Shown here one piece after another: positions 8,894 to 17,984 of a stretch of 64,000 nt of DNA. Both the position numbers and the translations under genes were made by a program. Origin of the DNA: Streptomyces sp. Ag109_O5-1 (lineage in GTDB: Bacteria; Actinomycetota; Actinomycetes; Streptomycetales; Streptomycetaceae). Position 1 is the first letter of the stretch. Each line of letters starts with the position of its first letter. The stretch covers positions 2,108,001-2,172,000 of the forward strand of contig NZ_RKQF01000001.1 in NCBI RefSeq assembly GCF_003814875.1, given 5' to 3'. Under the pieces are notes generated by a model, which saw only the letters and a program-made list of their open reading frames with translations, had not been told where the DNA came from and ran no database searches.

Positions 8894-10219
8894 ATGCAAG
8901 CACGTACCCGAACCGCCACACGGAAGGCGGTCGTCCTGACGGCCATCATGTCGTTGGGCGGAGCGTTGCTGGCCGGCTGTGCCGACGACAGTGGTGGCGG
9001 CAGCGACGACACCAGCGGTGGCGGCAGCGGCAAGACGACGATCTCCATGGGCCTCTTCGGCACGCAGGGCTTCAAGGAAGCCGGCCTGTACGCCGAGTAC
9101 GAGAAGCTCCACCCGAACATCACGATCACGGAGAACGTCACCGAGCGGAACGAGAACTACTACCCCGCGCTGGTCAACCACCTCACCACCAACAGCGGCC
9201 TGCAGGACGTGCAGGCCGTCGAGGTCGGCAACATCGCCGAGGTCGTGCAGACCCAGGCGAGCAAGCTGGAGGACCTCTCCAAGATCTCGGGCGTGGACCA
9301 GAACAACTGGCTGAGCTGGAAGTGGCAGCAGGCCACCACCAAGGACGGGCAGACCGTCGGGCTCGGCACCGACATCGGGCCGATGGCGATCTGCTACCGC
9401 AAGGACCTCTTCCAGAAGGCCGGTCTGCCCACCGACCGGACGGCGGTCGGCAAACTGTGGGCGGGCGACTGGAGTAAGCTGGTCACCGTGGGTGAGCAGT
9501 ACAAGAAGAAGGCCCCCTCGGGCACCTACTTCATGGACTCCCCCGGCGGTCTGCTCAACGCGATCCTCTCCAGCCTCAAGGAGAAGTTCTACGACTCCTC
9601 CGGCAATGTCGTCTACAAGACGAACCCGGCCGTCAAGACGAGCTTCGACCTGACGGCCAAGGCCGCCGCGGAGGGGCTGGTCCAGTCGCAGACCCAGTTC
9701 CAGCCGTCATGGAACCAGACGATCGCTAACAGCAAGTTCGCCGCGATGGCCTGCCCGCCGTGGATGCTCGGCTACCTCAAGGGCCAGTCGAAGGCCGACG
9801 CGGCCGGCAAGTGGGACGTCGCGGTCGCGCCGCAGGCCGGCAACTGGGGCGGCACCTTCCTGACCGTGCCGAAGAGCGGCAAGCATGTGAAGGAGGCGGA
9901 GCAGCTGGTTGCCTGGCTCACCGCCCCGGCCCAGCAGGCCAAGCTCTTCAGCGTGCAGGGCAGCTTCCCGAGCGCACCGGCCGCCTACGATCTGTCCTCG
10001 GTCAAGAACGCCAAGAACGCCATGACCGGTGACGCTCCGATCGGCCAGATCTTCGCCGAGGCCGCCAAGTCCATCCCGCAGCAGCCCATCGGCCCGAAGG
10101 ACCAGATCATCGGCGCCGGGCTGGGTGACAACGGCGTGATCCTCGTGACAAAGGGCAAGTCCGCGGCCGAGGCCTGGCAGACGGCCACCAAGACGATCGA
10201 CAACAACCTGGAGAAGTGA
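8894..10219 (+). CDS. cebE: Cello-oligosaccharide-binding lipoprotein of ABC importer (CebE-like)
   Basis: A 441-residue extracellular solute-binding protein of the sugar ABC importer family 1. It has a positively charged N-terminus, a hydrophobic stretch and the lipobox LLAGC at ~residue 28, followed by a Gly/Ser-rich linker typical of secreted Streptomyces lipoproteins. Mature-protein features include FGTQGFKEAGLYAEYEKLHP, GLGTDIGPMAICYRKDLF and FAAMACPPWMLGYLKG. AGGAGG sits 6 nt before ATG 8894. It is first in the operon with two permeases and a GH1 enzyme downstream. No ATPase gene is nearby; known CebEFG systems use the distantly encoded MsiK ATPase. Confidence 0.9.
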   Translation: MQARTRTATRKAVVLTAIMSLGGALLAGCADDSGGGSDDTSGGGSGKTTISMGLFGTQGFKEAGLYAEYEKLHPNITITENVTERNENYYPALVNHLTTNSGLQDVQAVEVGNIAEVVQTQASKLEDLSKISGVDQNNWLSWKWQQATTKDGQTVGLGTDIGPMAICYRKDLFQKAGLPTDRTAVGKLWAGDWSKLVTVGEQYKKKAPSGTYFMDSPGGLLNAILSSLKEKFYDSSGNVVYKTNPAVKTSFDLTAKAAAEGLVQSQTQFQPSWNQTIANSKFAAMACPPWMLGYLKGQSKADAAGKWDVAVAPQAGNWGGTFLTVPKSGKHVKEAEQLVAWLTAPAQQAKLFSVQGSFPSAPAAYDLSSVKNAKNAMTGDAPIGQIFAEAAKSIPQQPIGPKDQIIGAGLGDNGVILVTKGKSAAEAWQTATKTIDNNLEK

Positions 10220-10224
10220 CCGGT

Positions 10225-11235
10225 ATGTCCCGGCACGACACCGCCGCGTCCCCGGTTCAGGACCGGGGCGCGGCCCCCGGCCGCGGCCCTGCGGCACCCG
10301 CGCCACCGGCGGACGAGACGCACCGGACGAGACTGTCCCGGCGCTGGCAGCGGGACATGCGCTGGAGCCCGTACGCCTTCGTCTCCCCGTTCTTCCTGCT
10401 CTTCGCCGCGTTCGGCCTGTTCCCGCTGATCTACACCGGCTGGGCCTCGCTGCACACGGTGGAACTGACCGCGCCCACCGACATGCAGTGGGCGGGCCTG
10501 CACAACTACACCCGGATCTTCGACGACGACTTCTTCTGGAACGCGGCGAAGAACACCCTGACCATCGGCATCATCTCGACCGTCCCGCAATTGCTCATGG
10601 CGATGGGGCTCGCCCACCTCCTCAACTACAAACTGCGCGGCTCCACCTTCTTCCGGGTGGCCATGCTGGCGCCGTACGCCACCTCGATCGCCGCGGCCTC
10701 TCTGGTGTTCGTGCTGCTCTTCGGCCGTGACTACGGCGTGATCAACTGGGCGCTGCACTTCGTCGGCGTCGACAAGGTCGACTGGCAGAACGACAAGTGG
10801 TCCTCCCAGATCGCGGTGTCGTCGGTGGTCATCTGGCGCTGGACCGGCTACAACGCCCTGATCTACCTGGCGGCGATGCAGGCGATCCCGCAGGACCTCT
10901 ACGAGTCGGCGGCGCTCGACGGCGCCAACCGCTGGCAGCAGTTCTTCCATGTGACGGTGCCGCAGCTGCGGCCGACCATCCTGTTCACCACCGTGGTGTC
11001 GACGATCGGCGCGAGCCAGCTGTTCGGCGAGCCGCTGATGTTCGACTCCATCAAGGGCGCCTCCGGCGGTACCGACCACCAGTTCCAGACGCTGGGCCTG
11101 TACCTGTACGAGCAGGGCTGGGTCAACCAGCACCTGGGCCGGGCCTCCGCGATCGCCTGGACGATGTTCCTGATTCTCATTCTGATCGGGGTCGTCAACT
11201 ACGTCATCTCGCGCCGGCTGCGCGCCAGCAGTTAG
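10225..11235 (+). CDS. cebF: ABC sugar transporter permease (CebF-like)
   Basis: A 336-residue inner-membrane permease of the MalF type. A basic cytoplasmic N-terminus leads into WSPYAFVSPFFLLFAAFGLFPLIY; about six membrane helices follow. The EAA loop that contacts the ATPase reads ESAALDGANRWQQFFHVTVPQ (about residues 228-248). ATG 10225 is preferred because GGAG at 10210 is well spaced; a GTG at 10216 overlapping the cebE stop is possible. Co-transcribed with cebE and cebG and predicted to form the CebFG membrane channel for cellobiose/cellotriose. Confidence 0.88.
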   Translation: MSRHDTAASPVQDRGAAPGRGPAAPAPPADETHRTRLSRRWQRDMRWSPYAFVSPFFLLFAAFGLFPLIYTGWASLHTVELTAPTDMQWAGLHNYTRIFDDDFFWNAAKNTLTIGIISTVPQLLMAMGLAHLLNYKLRGSTFFRVAMLAPYATSIAAASLVFVLLFGRDYGVINWALHFVGVDKVDWQNDKWSSQIAVSSVVIWRWTGYNALIYLAAMQAIPQDLYESAALDGANRWQQFFHVTVPQLRPTILFTTVVSTIGASQLFGEPLMFDSIKGASGGTDHQFQTLGLYLYEQGWVNQHLGRASAIAWTMFLILILIGVVNYVISRRLRASS

Positions 11236-11246
11236 GAGAAACAGCC

Positions 11247-12152
11247 GTGACGACGACCCTGACGAACTCCTCCGGTGACGCGCCGCCCAAGACCGCGCGT
11301 GTACGGCGGTCCAAGGCGGCGCGGGCCGGCGGGCAGCTGCACGCGGGGCCCGCCGCGTACGCGGTGCTGGTGCTGTTCACCCTCGGCTCACTGTTCCCAC
11401 TGGTGTGGACGGCGATCGCCGCGTCCCGCGACAACAACCGGCTGGCGCAGACCCCGCCGCCGTTCTGGTTCGGCTCGAACCTGATGCACAACCTGCGGAT
11501 CGCCTGGACCGACGCCAACCTGGGCAAGGCCTTCCTCAACACGACGATCGTGGCGGGGGTGTCGGCGACGACCATCGTGTTCCTGTCCACCGTCGCCGGG
11601 TTCGCCTTCGCCAAGCTGCGGTTCCGGGGCCGTAACGGCCTGATGCTGGTGGTGATCGGCACGATGATGGTGCCGCCGCAGCTCAGCATCATCCCGCTGT
11701 ACATGATGGTGGCGAAGCTGAACTGGTCCGACCAGCTGCAGGCGGTGATCCTGCCGTCGCTGGTCAGCGCGTTCGGGGTGTTCTTCATGCGGCAGTACCT
11801 GCTGCAGGCGCTCCCGGACGAGCTGATCGAGGCGGCCCGGGTGGACGGCGCGAGCAGTTGGCGTGTGGTGTGGCACGTGGTGTTCCCGGCGGCGCGGCCG
11901 GCGATGGCCGTGCTCGGCATGCTGATGTTCGTGCAGTCGTGGAACGACTTCCTGTGGCCGTTCCTGGTGCTGTCCCAGAACGGCAATCCCACCGTGCAGG
12001 TCGCCATCGCGGGGCTGGGCCGCGGCTTCACCCCGGACCAGTCCCTGATCATGGCGGGCGCTCTGCTCGGTACACTGCCGCTGCTGCTGGTCTTCGCGAT
12101 CTTCGGCAAGCAGATCGTCGGCGGCATCATGCAGGGCGCGGTCAAGGGCTGA
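11247..12152 (+). CDS. cebG: ABC sugar transporter permease (CebG-like)
   Basis: A 301-residue MalG-type permease. Membrane helices begin at YAVLVLFTLGSLFPLVWTAI, and the EAA loop reads EAARVDGASSWRVVWHVVFP near residue 205, followed by WNDFLWPFLVLSQ. The GTG start at 11247 has AGGAG about 8 nt upstream, and only 11 bp separate it from cebF. It completes the heterodimeric permease. A strong hairpin follows at 12162-12189. Confidence 0.88.
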   Translation: MTTTLTNSSGDAPPKTARVRRSKAARAGGQLHAGPAAYAVLVLFTLGSLFPLVWTAIAASRDNNRLAQTPPPFWFGSNLMHNLRIAWTDANLGKAFLNTTIVAGVSATTIVFLSTVAGFAFAKLRFRGRNGLMLVVIGTMMVPPQLSIIPLYMMVAKLNWSDQLQAVILPSLVSAFGVFFMRQYLLQALPDELIEAARVDGASSWRVVWHVVFPAARPAMAVLGMLMFVQSWNDFLWPFLVLSQNGNPTVQVAIAGLGRGFTPDQSLIMAGALLGTLPLLLVFAIFGKQIVGGIMQGAVKG

Positions 12153-12161
12153 GCCCGTTCC

Positions 12162-12189
12162 AGGGCCGGGGCAGTGTGGCCCCGGCCCT
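12162..12189 (+). terminator. Hairpin between cebG and bglC
   Basis: An 11-bp perfect stem (12162-12172 with 12179-12189) and 6-nt loop immediately after cebG. It may end the cebEFG transcript or trim it so that bglC, which has its own operator, is made at a different level. Confidence 0.65.
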
Positions 12190-12238
12190 CTCCTTCGTCC
12201 ACTTCCCCATCCCGTCCGTCGGTTTCCTCGACCCCTAA

Positions 12239-12252
12239 TGGGAGCGCTTCCA
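12239..12252. promoter_or_regulatory. CebR-type operator overlapping the bglC start codon
   Basis: TGGGAGCGCTTCCA, one mismatch from the perfect palindrome. Its last base is the A of the bglC ATG, so a bound repressor would sit on the translation start and act as a roadblock to read-through transcription rather than as a promoter block. Confidence 0.75.
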
Positions 12253-13697
12253 TGTCTGAGTCCGCACAGCCAGCGACCCCGGTGGCCTTTCCCCCCGCCT
12301 TCCTTTGGGGCGCCGCGACCTCGGCGTACCAGATCGAGGGGGCGGTACGGGAGGACGGCCGCACCCCCTCGATCTGGGACACCTTCAGCCATACGCCGGG
12401 CAAGACCGCCGACGGCGACCACGGTGACATCGCGGTCGACCACTACCACCGCTACCGCGAAGACGTGGCGCTGATGGCCGAACTCGGCCTGACCGCCTAC
12501 CGGTTCTCGGTCTCCTGGCCGCGCGTCCAGCCGACCGGCCGCGGCCCGGCCGTCCAGGTCGGCCTGGACTTCTACCGCCGGCTGGTGGACGAACTGCTGG
12601 CGCACGGCGTCAAGCCCGCGGTCACCCTCTACCACTGGGACCTGCCGCAGGAGCTGGAGGACGCGGGCGGCTGGCCGGAGCGGGACACCGCCCTGCGCTT
12701 CGCCGAGTACGCGCGGATCGTCGGCGAGGCGCTGGGCGATCGGGTCGAGCAGTGGGTCACTCTCAACGAGCCCTGGTGCAGCGCCTTCCTGGGCTACGGA
12801 TCCGGAGTGCACGCTCCGGGCCGTACCGACCCGGTGGCCGCGCTGCGCGCGGCACACCATCTCAACCTGGCGCACGGCCTGGGCACGGCGGCACTGCGCT
12901 CGGTGATGCCGACCCGCAACCAGGTGGCCGTCAGCCTAAACTCCTCGGTCATACGGCCCATTTCACAGCGCCCCGCCGACCTGGCCGCGGCCCGCCGGAT
13001 CGACGACCTGGCCAACGGCGTCTTCCACGGCCCGCTGCTGCACGGGGCGTATCCGGCCACTCTGCTGACGGCGACCTCGGCGGTCACCGACTGGTCGTAC
13101 GTCCTCGACGGTGATCTGCGCGCGATCAAGCAGCCACTGGATGCGCTCGGGCTCAACTACTACACACCAACGCTGGTGTCGGCGGTGGACGGGGCGCCGG
13201 ACGGCCCGCGCGCCGACGGCCACGGGGCGAGCTCCTTCTCGCCGTGGCCGGGGGCGGACGACGTGGCGTTCCACCAGACGCCGGGTGAGCGGACCGAGAT
13301 GGGCTGGACCGTCGACCCGACCGGCCTGCACGAACTGATCATGCGTTACACGCAGGAGGCTCCGGGGCTGCCGCTGTACATCACGGAGAACGGCGCGGCG
13401 TACGAGGACAAGGCGGACGCCGAAGGCCGGGTGCACGACCCGGAGCGCATCGCCTACCTGCACGGCCACCTGGCGGCGGTGCACCGGGCGATCACCGACG
13501 GGGCGGACGTCCGCGGGTACTACCTGTGGTCCCTGATGGACAACTTCGAGTGGGCGTACGGCTATGCCAAGCGGTTCGGCATGGTGCACGTGGACTACGG
13601 GACACTGGAGCGAACCCCCAAGTCGAGCGCCTACTGGTACGGGCAGGTGGCCCGCACGGGGACACTGTCGGGGGTGCCGGTGGCGCCAACGGTGTGA
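12252..13697 (+). CDS. bglC: GH1 beta-glucosidase (BglC-like)
   Basis: A 481-residue glycoside hydrolase family 1 enzyme, intracellular (no signal peptide). The start is [21 protein letters not shown]; the acid/base glutamate is in WVTLNEPWC (about residue 177), and the nucleophile glutamate in [12 protein letters not shown] (about residue 380). The end has [24 protein letters not shown]. It is expected to cleave imported cellobiose and short cellodextrins to glucose, which also removes the inducer of CebR. The ATG at 12252 lies inside an operator. A strong terminator follows. Confidence 0.92.
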   Translation: MSESAQPATPVAFPPAFLWGAATSAYQIEGAVREDGRTPSIWDTFSHTPGKTADGDHGDIAVDHYHRYREDVALMAELGLTAYRFSVSWPRVQPTGRGPAVQVGLDFYRRLVDELLAHGVKPAVTLYHWDLPQELEDAGGWPERDTALRFAEYARIVGEALGDRVEQWVTLNEPWCSAFLGYGSGVHAPGRTDPVAALRAAHHLNLAHGLGTAALRSVMPTRNQVAVSLNSSVIRPISQRPADLAAARRIDDLANGVFHGPLLHGAYPATLLTATSAVTDWSYVLDGDLRAIKQPLDALGLNYYTPTLVSAVDGAPDGPRADGHGASSFSPWPGADDVAFHQTPGERTEMGWTVDPTGLHELIMRYTQEAPGLPLYITENGAAYEDKADAEGRVHDPERIAYLHGHLAAVHRAITDGADVRGYYLWSLMDNFEWAYGYAKRFGMVHVDYGTLERTPKSSAYWYGQVARTGTLSGVPVAPTV

Positions 13698-13703
13698 TCC
13701 AGC

Positions 13704-13744
13704 GGCGTTCCGGGAGACGGCCGGGGGGCGCCTCCCGGAACGCC
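13704..13744 (+). terminator. Terminator after bglC
   Basis: A 13-bp perfect inverted repeat (13704-13716 and 13732-13744) starting 6 bp after the bglC stop codon, with a GC-rich stem and no T-run. It closes the cellobiose locus. Confidence 0.75.
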
Positions 13745-13875
13745 CCGCTGCCCAGGATGCCTGGGACACTGCGAGGAGCACCTGCACGGTGTGGTCGGTT
13801 GGGCTGCGCGGGTCGAGGAAGCGGTAGCGGTGGGCGCTCGGGCCTTGGCTGGTGAAGGCTAGTAGAGTGTCGCAG

Positions 13876-14849
13876 CTAATTTCTGATCTCGGCGATGTTG
13901 AGCCATGACCCGTGCTTGGGCGTGTGGTGGATCTCGAGGCGCTGAGCCAGGGCGAAGGCCTCTTCTGGTTCGAATGCCTCGTACAGTGAGGCGACGCCGT
14001 GGGTGTTCAGGTTGTCCATCACCAGCACAACGGTCTCGGCGTCGGGGTAGTCCACGCTCAGCAGCTGCTTGACCTGGCCGGCCCAGTCGATCCGGGTCCG
14101 CTGGAGCAGTGCCTGAACCCGACGCCAACCGCGTAAGGGTTCGACCCGCACGAAGATGGAACACGTGCCGCAGCGGATGTACTCGCTGTCCTGGCAGGCG
14201 TCGTGACCAGGGCGGGCCGGGAGCGGGTCGCGGGCATGGTCGAGGAGTTGGTAGGGCTTCTCGTCCATGCACACCACTGGACGTGCCGGGTCATAGGGCC
14301 GGCCATAGACGGCCAGCACGTCTTCCATCCGGGCCGCGAACTCCGCGTTCGCTCGTGGTGGGATGGTCCAGCACTTCTTCAGGTGAGGGCGCAGTTCCGT
14401 TTTTTTAAGATCCGCCCGATGGTGGAGTGGTCCAGATCGGGGATGTCCTCGGCCAGTGCGACGTGTTTCTCCAGCAGCCGCTGCGACCACCGGGCATACC
14501 CCTGGGGAGGCTGGGAGCACGCCATCGCGATCAGCCGGGCTTCGACCTCACCCGTCACCGGCGAGGGCACCGGCGGCAGGTCCCGCTTCTTCCGCGCGAT
14601 CGTGGCGTAAACATCGCCACCGGTCTCGGCGAAACGCTTGGCGACCAGCCGCAACGTCTCGCCGGAGACGCCGAGCCGGGCCGCTATCACCTCCTTTGAA
14701 TCCACCTCACCCACCGAGGTGTCCAACGCAAGCAGCACTCGCGCACGCATGATCATCGAGGCCCCGCGAACACCCGTCGTGGTCACCCGGACCAACTCCT
14801 CGCGGTCCTGCGCGGTCAACCTGACCGGCCTCTTCTTCTGCGAACCCAC
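13876..14849 (-). mobile_element. IS630-family transposase with -1 slippery heptamer, 3'-truncated
   Basis: Two overlapping frames encode an IS630-type transposase. The first part (14849 to about 14400) has the N-terminal HTH region, including SKEVIAARLGVSGETLRLVAKRF. The second part carries DDE blocks [22 protein letters not shown] and [15 protein letters not shown]. The frames meet at A AAA AAA C (T7 at 14400-14406 on the plus strand), a canonical -1 slippery heptamer in the correct register, so programmed frameshifting is plausible. After SWLNIAEI, where family members continue into the last helix, the frame ends at once (RN, stop), so the 3' end is lost and the copy is probably inactive. 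Confidence 0.75.
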
Positions 14850-14884
14850 GACAACCGTCCTGTCTGGCCAAAGGGAAGGAATCT

Positions 14885-15075
14885 GCCAGACACCAGTTGC
14901 CCACTTCGGGTCGCTGCGTACCTTGCCGAGCACGCGCCAAGCCCCTCAACAGTCTCTGACTGCGGGTCAGGGGCGGTTGGGGGGGCGGCCTCGTAGCCGG
15001 TGATCACCGCCGGGTAGTCGTCCGGACCACTGTCCTCGATGCCGACGAAGCCCAGGTCGGCAGTCACGCCGAGCC
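14885..15075 (-). pseudogene. IS5-like transposase C-terminal fragment
   Basis: Reading leftward, fragments VTADLGFVGIEDSG, DYPAVITGYEAA and, after a frame change, LGKVRSDPKWAT resemble the C-terminal half of IS5-family transposases (the usual GDLGFIG, VITG and KNWRVLGKVRxxxKWAT blocks). It directly abuts the IS630 remnant, which probably inserted into or beside it. Confidence 0.5.
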
Positions 15076-15329
15076 CGGGCCTCGCACAGTTGAGTGGTGG
15101 GGCTGCCGTGCCGGCAAGCGGTGATCTCTGAGGCGGGTCCGGGCCGACACCGGCAGCAGAACCGGAGCCGCGGAACATGACGCCCACCCCGGCATCGGCC
15201 TCGAGATCGTCCAGTGCGGCGCGCCGACCCTCGTCCCGCCCCCCAGCGCGCCGCGGGCGGAGGCGGAGGCGGGAGGCGGGGGCGCGCACCAGCGCGGCTG
15301 TGCACGCCCGTCGCGGGACGGGTCAGGAT

Positions 15330-17984
15330 TCAGGGGACGCTCCAGCCGATGTCGGCTACCTCCAGCAGGACCGTGCCCTCGGTGTACAGCATGAACGGCA
15401 CGTCCACGTGCGCCAAGTCCATGCCGGCGGCGAACAGCGTGGTGAGCGGCGCCGACACGCTGGTCCACTCCCCCGGCGTCGCCTCGCGCAGCGACGGCGC
15501 CAGGTTCACGCCGGGCTGGGCCGGATAGTCGTCATGGCAGGCGAGGTAGAGCGGGGCCGAAGGCGGCTCCAGCACCCGTACGCGGAAGCGCACGTGCGCT
15601 CCGGCCTCCAGATGGCCGCGCAGGTCCTCCGGGGTGCCGGTGGGCGACTCCGCGTAGACGAAGGCCGGGTAGCCGGCGAAGCGCAGCCGCAGTCCGGTGC
15701 CCGTCTCGGCGGGTACCGGGTCCGCGTGCACGATCAGGCACCGTGTCGGCCCGCTCAACGCCAGGTCCACGCGCGACCACGTGTTGTGGCCGCCGATGCG
15801 CAGCCGGTACGGGCTGCCCGCCGCGTCCAGGATGCGCAGTGGACCGTCCGCCGGGGGCGGCGGCGGGGCCTGCCGGAGCACGTCCAACGGCAGCGGACCG
15901 GTGTCGGGCACCGGGTCGTGCAGGGAGAGTCCATGGCCGACGGGGAACAGCGGGGTGTGCCGGCCCTCCGGCGGCGTCTCCTGCTCGGGGACGCGGTAGT
16001 CGGGCAGGTGGGGCGGGACGCGGTTGACAGCCGCGGAGTCCCGGGTGCGCGGCCATGACGACGGCAGCCGGCCCTGGAAGTCGTACGCGGGCGCGCCCTC
16101 GGCCGGGGCGAACAGGACGTCGGTGATGCCCTCCGCGTACGGGCCGGGCAGCCAGGCCGCGACGAAGGCGTCCGAGAGGTTGATCTCCTCCGTGCAGTAC
16201 AGGGGCCGGCCGGTGAAGAAGACGCCGACGGCGGGCAAACCGGCGCTCTTCAGCCGGCGCAGCACCTCCACGTCGCGGGCGTAGGACAGCTTGAGGTCGG
16301 CGTAGCCGAGGGAGCGCCACGGTTTGAGGGTGCCGCGCATCTCGGCGTAGGAGTCCTCGCCCATCACGACCACTGCCACGTCGAAGTCGGAGGGGTCGGC
16401 GTGGACCAGGGCCGGGTCGACGGTGCAGCGTTCGCTGCCGACGATCGCGCGGACCGCGTCCGCCAGCGTGACGCCGCCGGGCAGGTCGGCGTGGTCCAGA
16501 CCATCGCCCTGCCAGGTCAGTGTCCAGCCGCCGCACTGCTTGCTGAGGTCGTCGGCGCCGCTGCCGGTGACCAGCACCCGCGCGGTGCGGGACAGCGGCA
16601 GCGTCCCCGGCGTGTTCTTCAGGAGTACCAGTGACTTGCGAGCCGCCTCCCGGGACAGCGTCCGGTGCTCGGCGCAGCCGACGACCGACGTCTCCGCGCG
16701 GGCGAGGGCACGTTCGCGCGGGCAGGGTTTCTCCCACAGCCCGGCGCGCATCTTCGCCCGCAGCACGCGCGAGACCGCGTCGTCGATGCGTGCCAGCGGG
16801 ACGACCCCGTCCCGCACGTACTGGACGGTGGTGCGGTGCACGCTCTGCCAGGCGTCGCGGCCGGAGATCATCAGCACGTCGAGACCGGCGTTAATGGCAT
16901 AGCCGGCGTCCCCGGCAGAACAGCCGGCCACCTCGGCGTGCGCGTCCCAGTCGCTGATGACGACGCCATCGAAGCCGAGGCCATCCTTGAGGACGTCGGT
17001 CAGCAGGTAACGGCTGCCGTGCACCTTGTCGTTGTACGGCTCGCCCGTGTGGGGGCTGTGGTCGTAGTTGGCCTCGTTCGACCAACTGCTGAAGGAGACC
17101 ATCACGCTCTGCGCGCCGGCCGAGATGCCGGCCAGGAAGCCCTGGGCGTGGATGTCGCGCAGCACGTCCTCGGAGCAGCGGGCGGTGCCGCGGTCTCCTC
17201 CGTTCTCGGTGCCGCCGTCGGCGATCCAATGCTTGAGGGTGGCTAGCACCTTCTCGTCAGTGCGCAGCGCCGCGCCGTCGCCCTGAAGTCCCTCGACCAT
17301 GGCACGGCCGTAGGCGTGCACGAGGGTGGGGTCCTCGCCGTAGCCCTCGTAGTAGCGTCCCCAGTGGCGGTCGCGCGGGGTGGTGACGGTGGGGGCGAAG
17401 ATCCAGTCCATGCCGGTGGCGGCGACCTCGCGGGCGGTGGCTGCGCCGATCCGCCGGACCAGGTCGGGGTCGCCGGCCGCGCCGAGGCCGATGTTGTGCG
17501 GGAAGATGGTGGCGCCGTGCACGTTGTTGTGTCCGTGGACGGCGTCGGTGGCCCACATGAACGGGATGCGGAAGGGCCGGTCCTTCCAGTGCTCCTCGGC
17601 CGCCGTCCAGAAGCCGTCGATGGCGTCCACCCAGTCCTCGACGGTGGCGTGGCGTTTGTCGCCGGGCCAGATGCCGGCGCCGTTGAGCGCGGAGCCGATG
17701 CCGTACTCGCGCAGGTCCTCGTGGGTCAGCTCGGCCAGCTCCGGCTGGATCATCTGTCCGACCTTCTCCTCCAGCGTCAGCTGCGCAACGATCTCCGCCA
17801 CGCGGCGCTCCACTTCGGGGTCGGCCGGGATCGCCGAGGTGAGCCGCGGCCACCGGGTCAGCGGCCGTAGGTCGGACAGCGCGGGGGCCACGGGGCCTGC
17901 GGCGCTGCCGGCCGCGGACGCCTCGGGGACTTCCGCCATGGATGCCCCGGAGGGGCCGGTCACGGTCGTCACGGTCGTCGTCAC
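15330..17984 (-). CDS. GH3 beta-glucosidase / exo-glucanase
   Basis: An 884-residue glycoside hydrolase family 3 enzyme. The N-terminal TIM barrel contains TLEEKVGQMIQPE, WGRYYEGYGEDP, LATLKHWIADGG and the nucleophile aspartate in FDGVVISDWDAH. The C-terminal sandwich has AARKSLVLLKN, GWTLTWQGDG, VVVMGEDSYAEM and FPVGHGLSL, and an extra beta-rich tail of ~150 residues. No clear signal peptide is seen. GTG 17984 overlaps the stop of the upstream fusion gene (GTGA) and has GGGGA before it; ATG 17939 is an alternative. Last gene of the radical-SAM operon. It may hydrolyse cello-oligosaccharides, or remove a protecting glucose from the operon's product. Confidence 0.88.
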   Translation of the reverse strand: MTTTVTTVTGPSGASMAEVPEASAAGSAAGPVAPALSDLRPLTRWPRLTSAIPADPEVERRVAEIVAQLTLEEKVGQMIQPELAELTHEDLREYGIGSALNGAGIWPGDKRHATVEDWVDAIDGFWTAAEEHWKDRPFRIPFMWATDAVHGHNNVHGATIFPHNIGLGAAGDPDLVRRIGAATAREVAATGMDWIFAPTVTTPRDRHWGRYYEGYGEDPTLVHAYGRAMVEGLQGDGAALRTDEKVLATLKHWIADGGTENGGDRGTARCSEDVLRDIHAQGFLAGISAGAQSVMVSFSSWSNEANYDHSPHTGEPYNDKVHGSRYLLTDVLKDGLGFDGVVISDWDAHAEVAGCSAGDAGYAINAGLDVLMISGRDAWQSVHRTTVQYVRDGVVPLARIDDAVSRVLRAKMRAGLWEKPCPRERALARAETSVVGCAEHRTLSREAARKSLVLLKNTPGTLPLSRTARVLVTGSGADDLSKQCGGWTLTWQGDGLDHADLPGGVTLADAVRAIVGSERCTVDPALVHADPSDFDVAVVVMGEDSYAEMRGTLKPWRSLGYADLKLSYARDVEVLRRLKSAGLPAVGVFFTGRPLYCTEEINLSDAFVAAWLPGPYAEGITDVLFAPAEGAPAYDFQGRLPSSWPRTRDSAAVNRVPPHLPDYRVPEQETPPEGRHTPLFPVGHGLSLHDPVPDTGPLPLDVLRQAPPPPPADGPLRILDAAGSPYRLRIGGHNTWSRVDLALSGPTRCLIVHADPVPAETGTGLRLRFAGYPAFVYAESPTGTPEDLRGHLEAGAHVRFRVRVLEPPSAPLYLACHDDYPAQPGVNLAPSLREATPGEWTSVSAPLTTLFAAGMDLAHVDVPFMLYTEGTVLLEVADIGWSVP

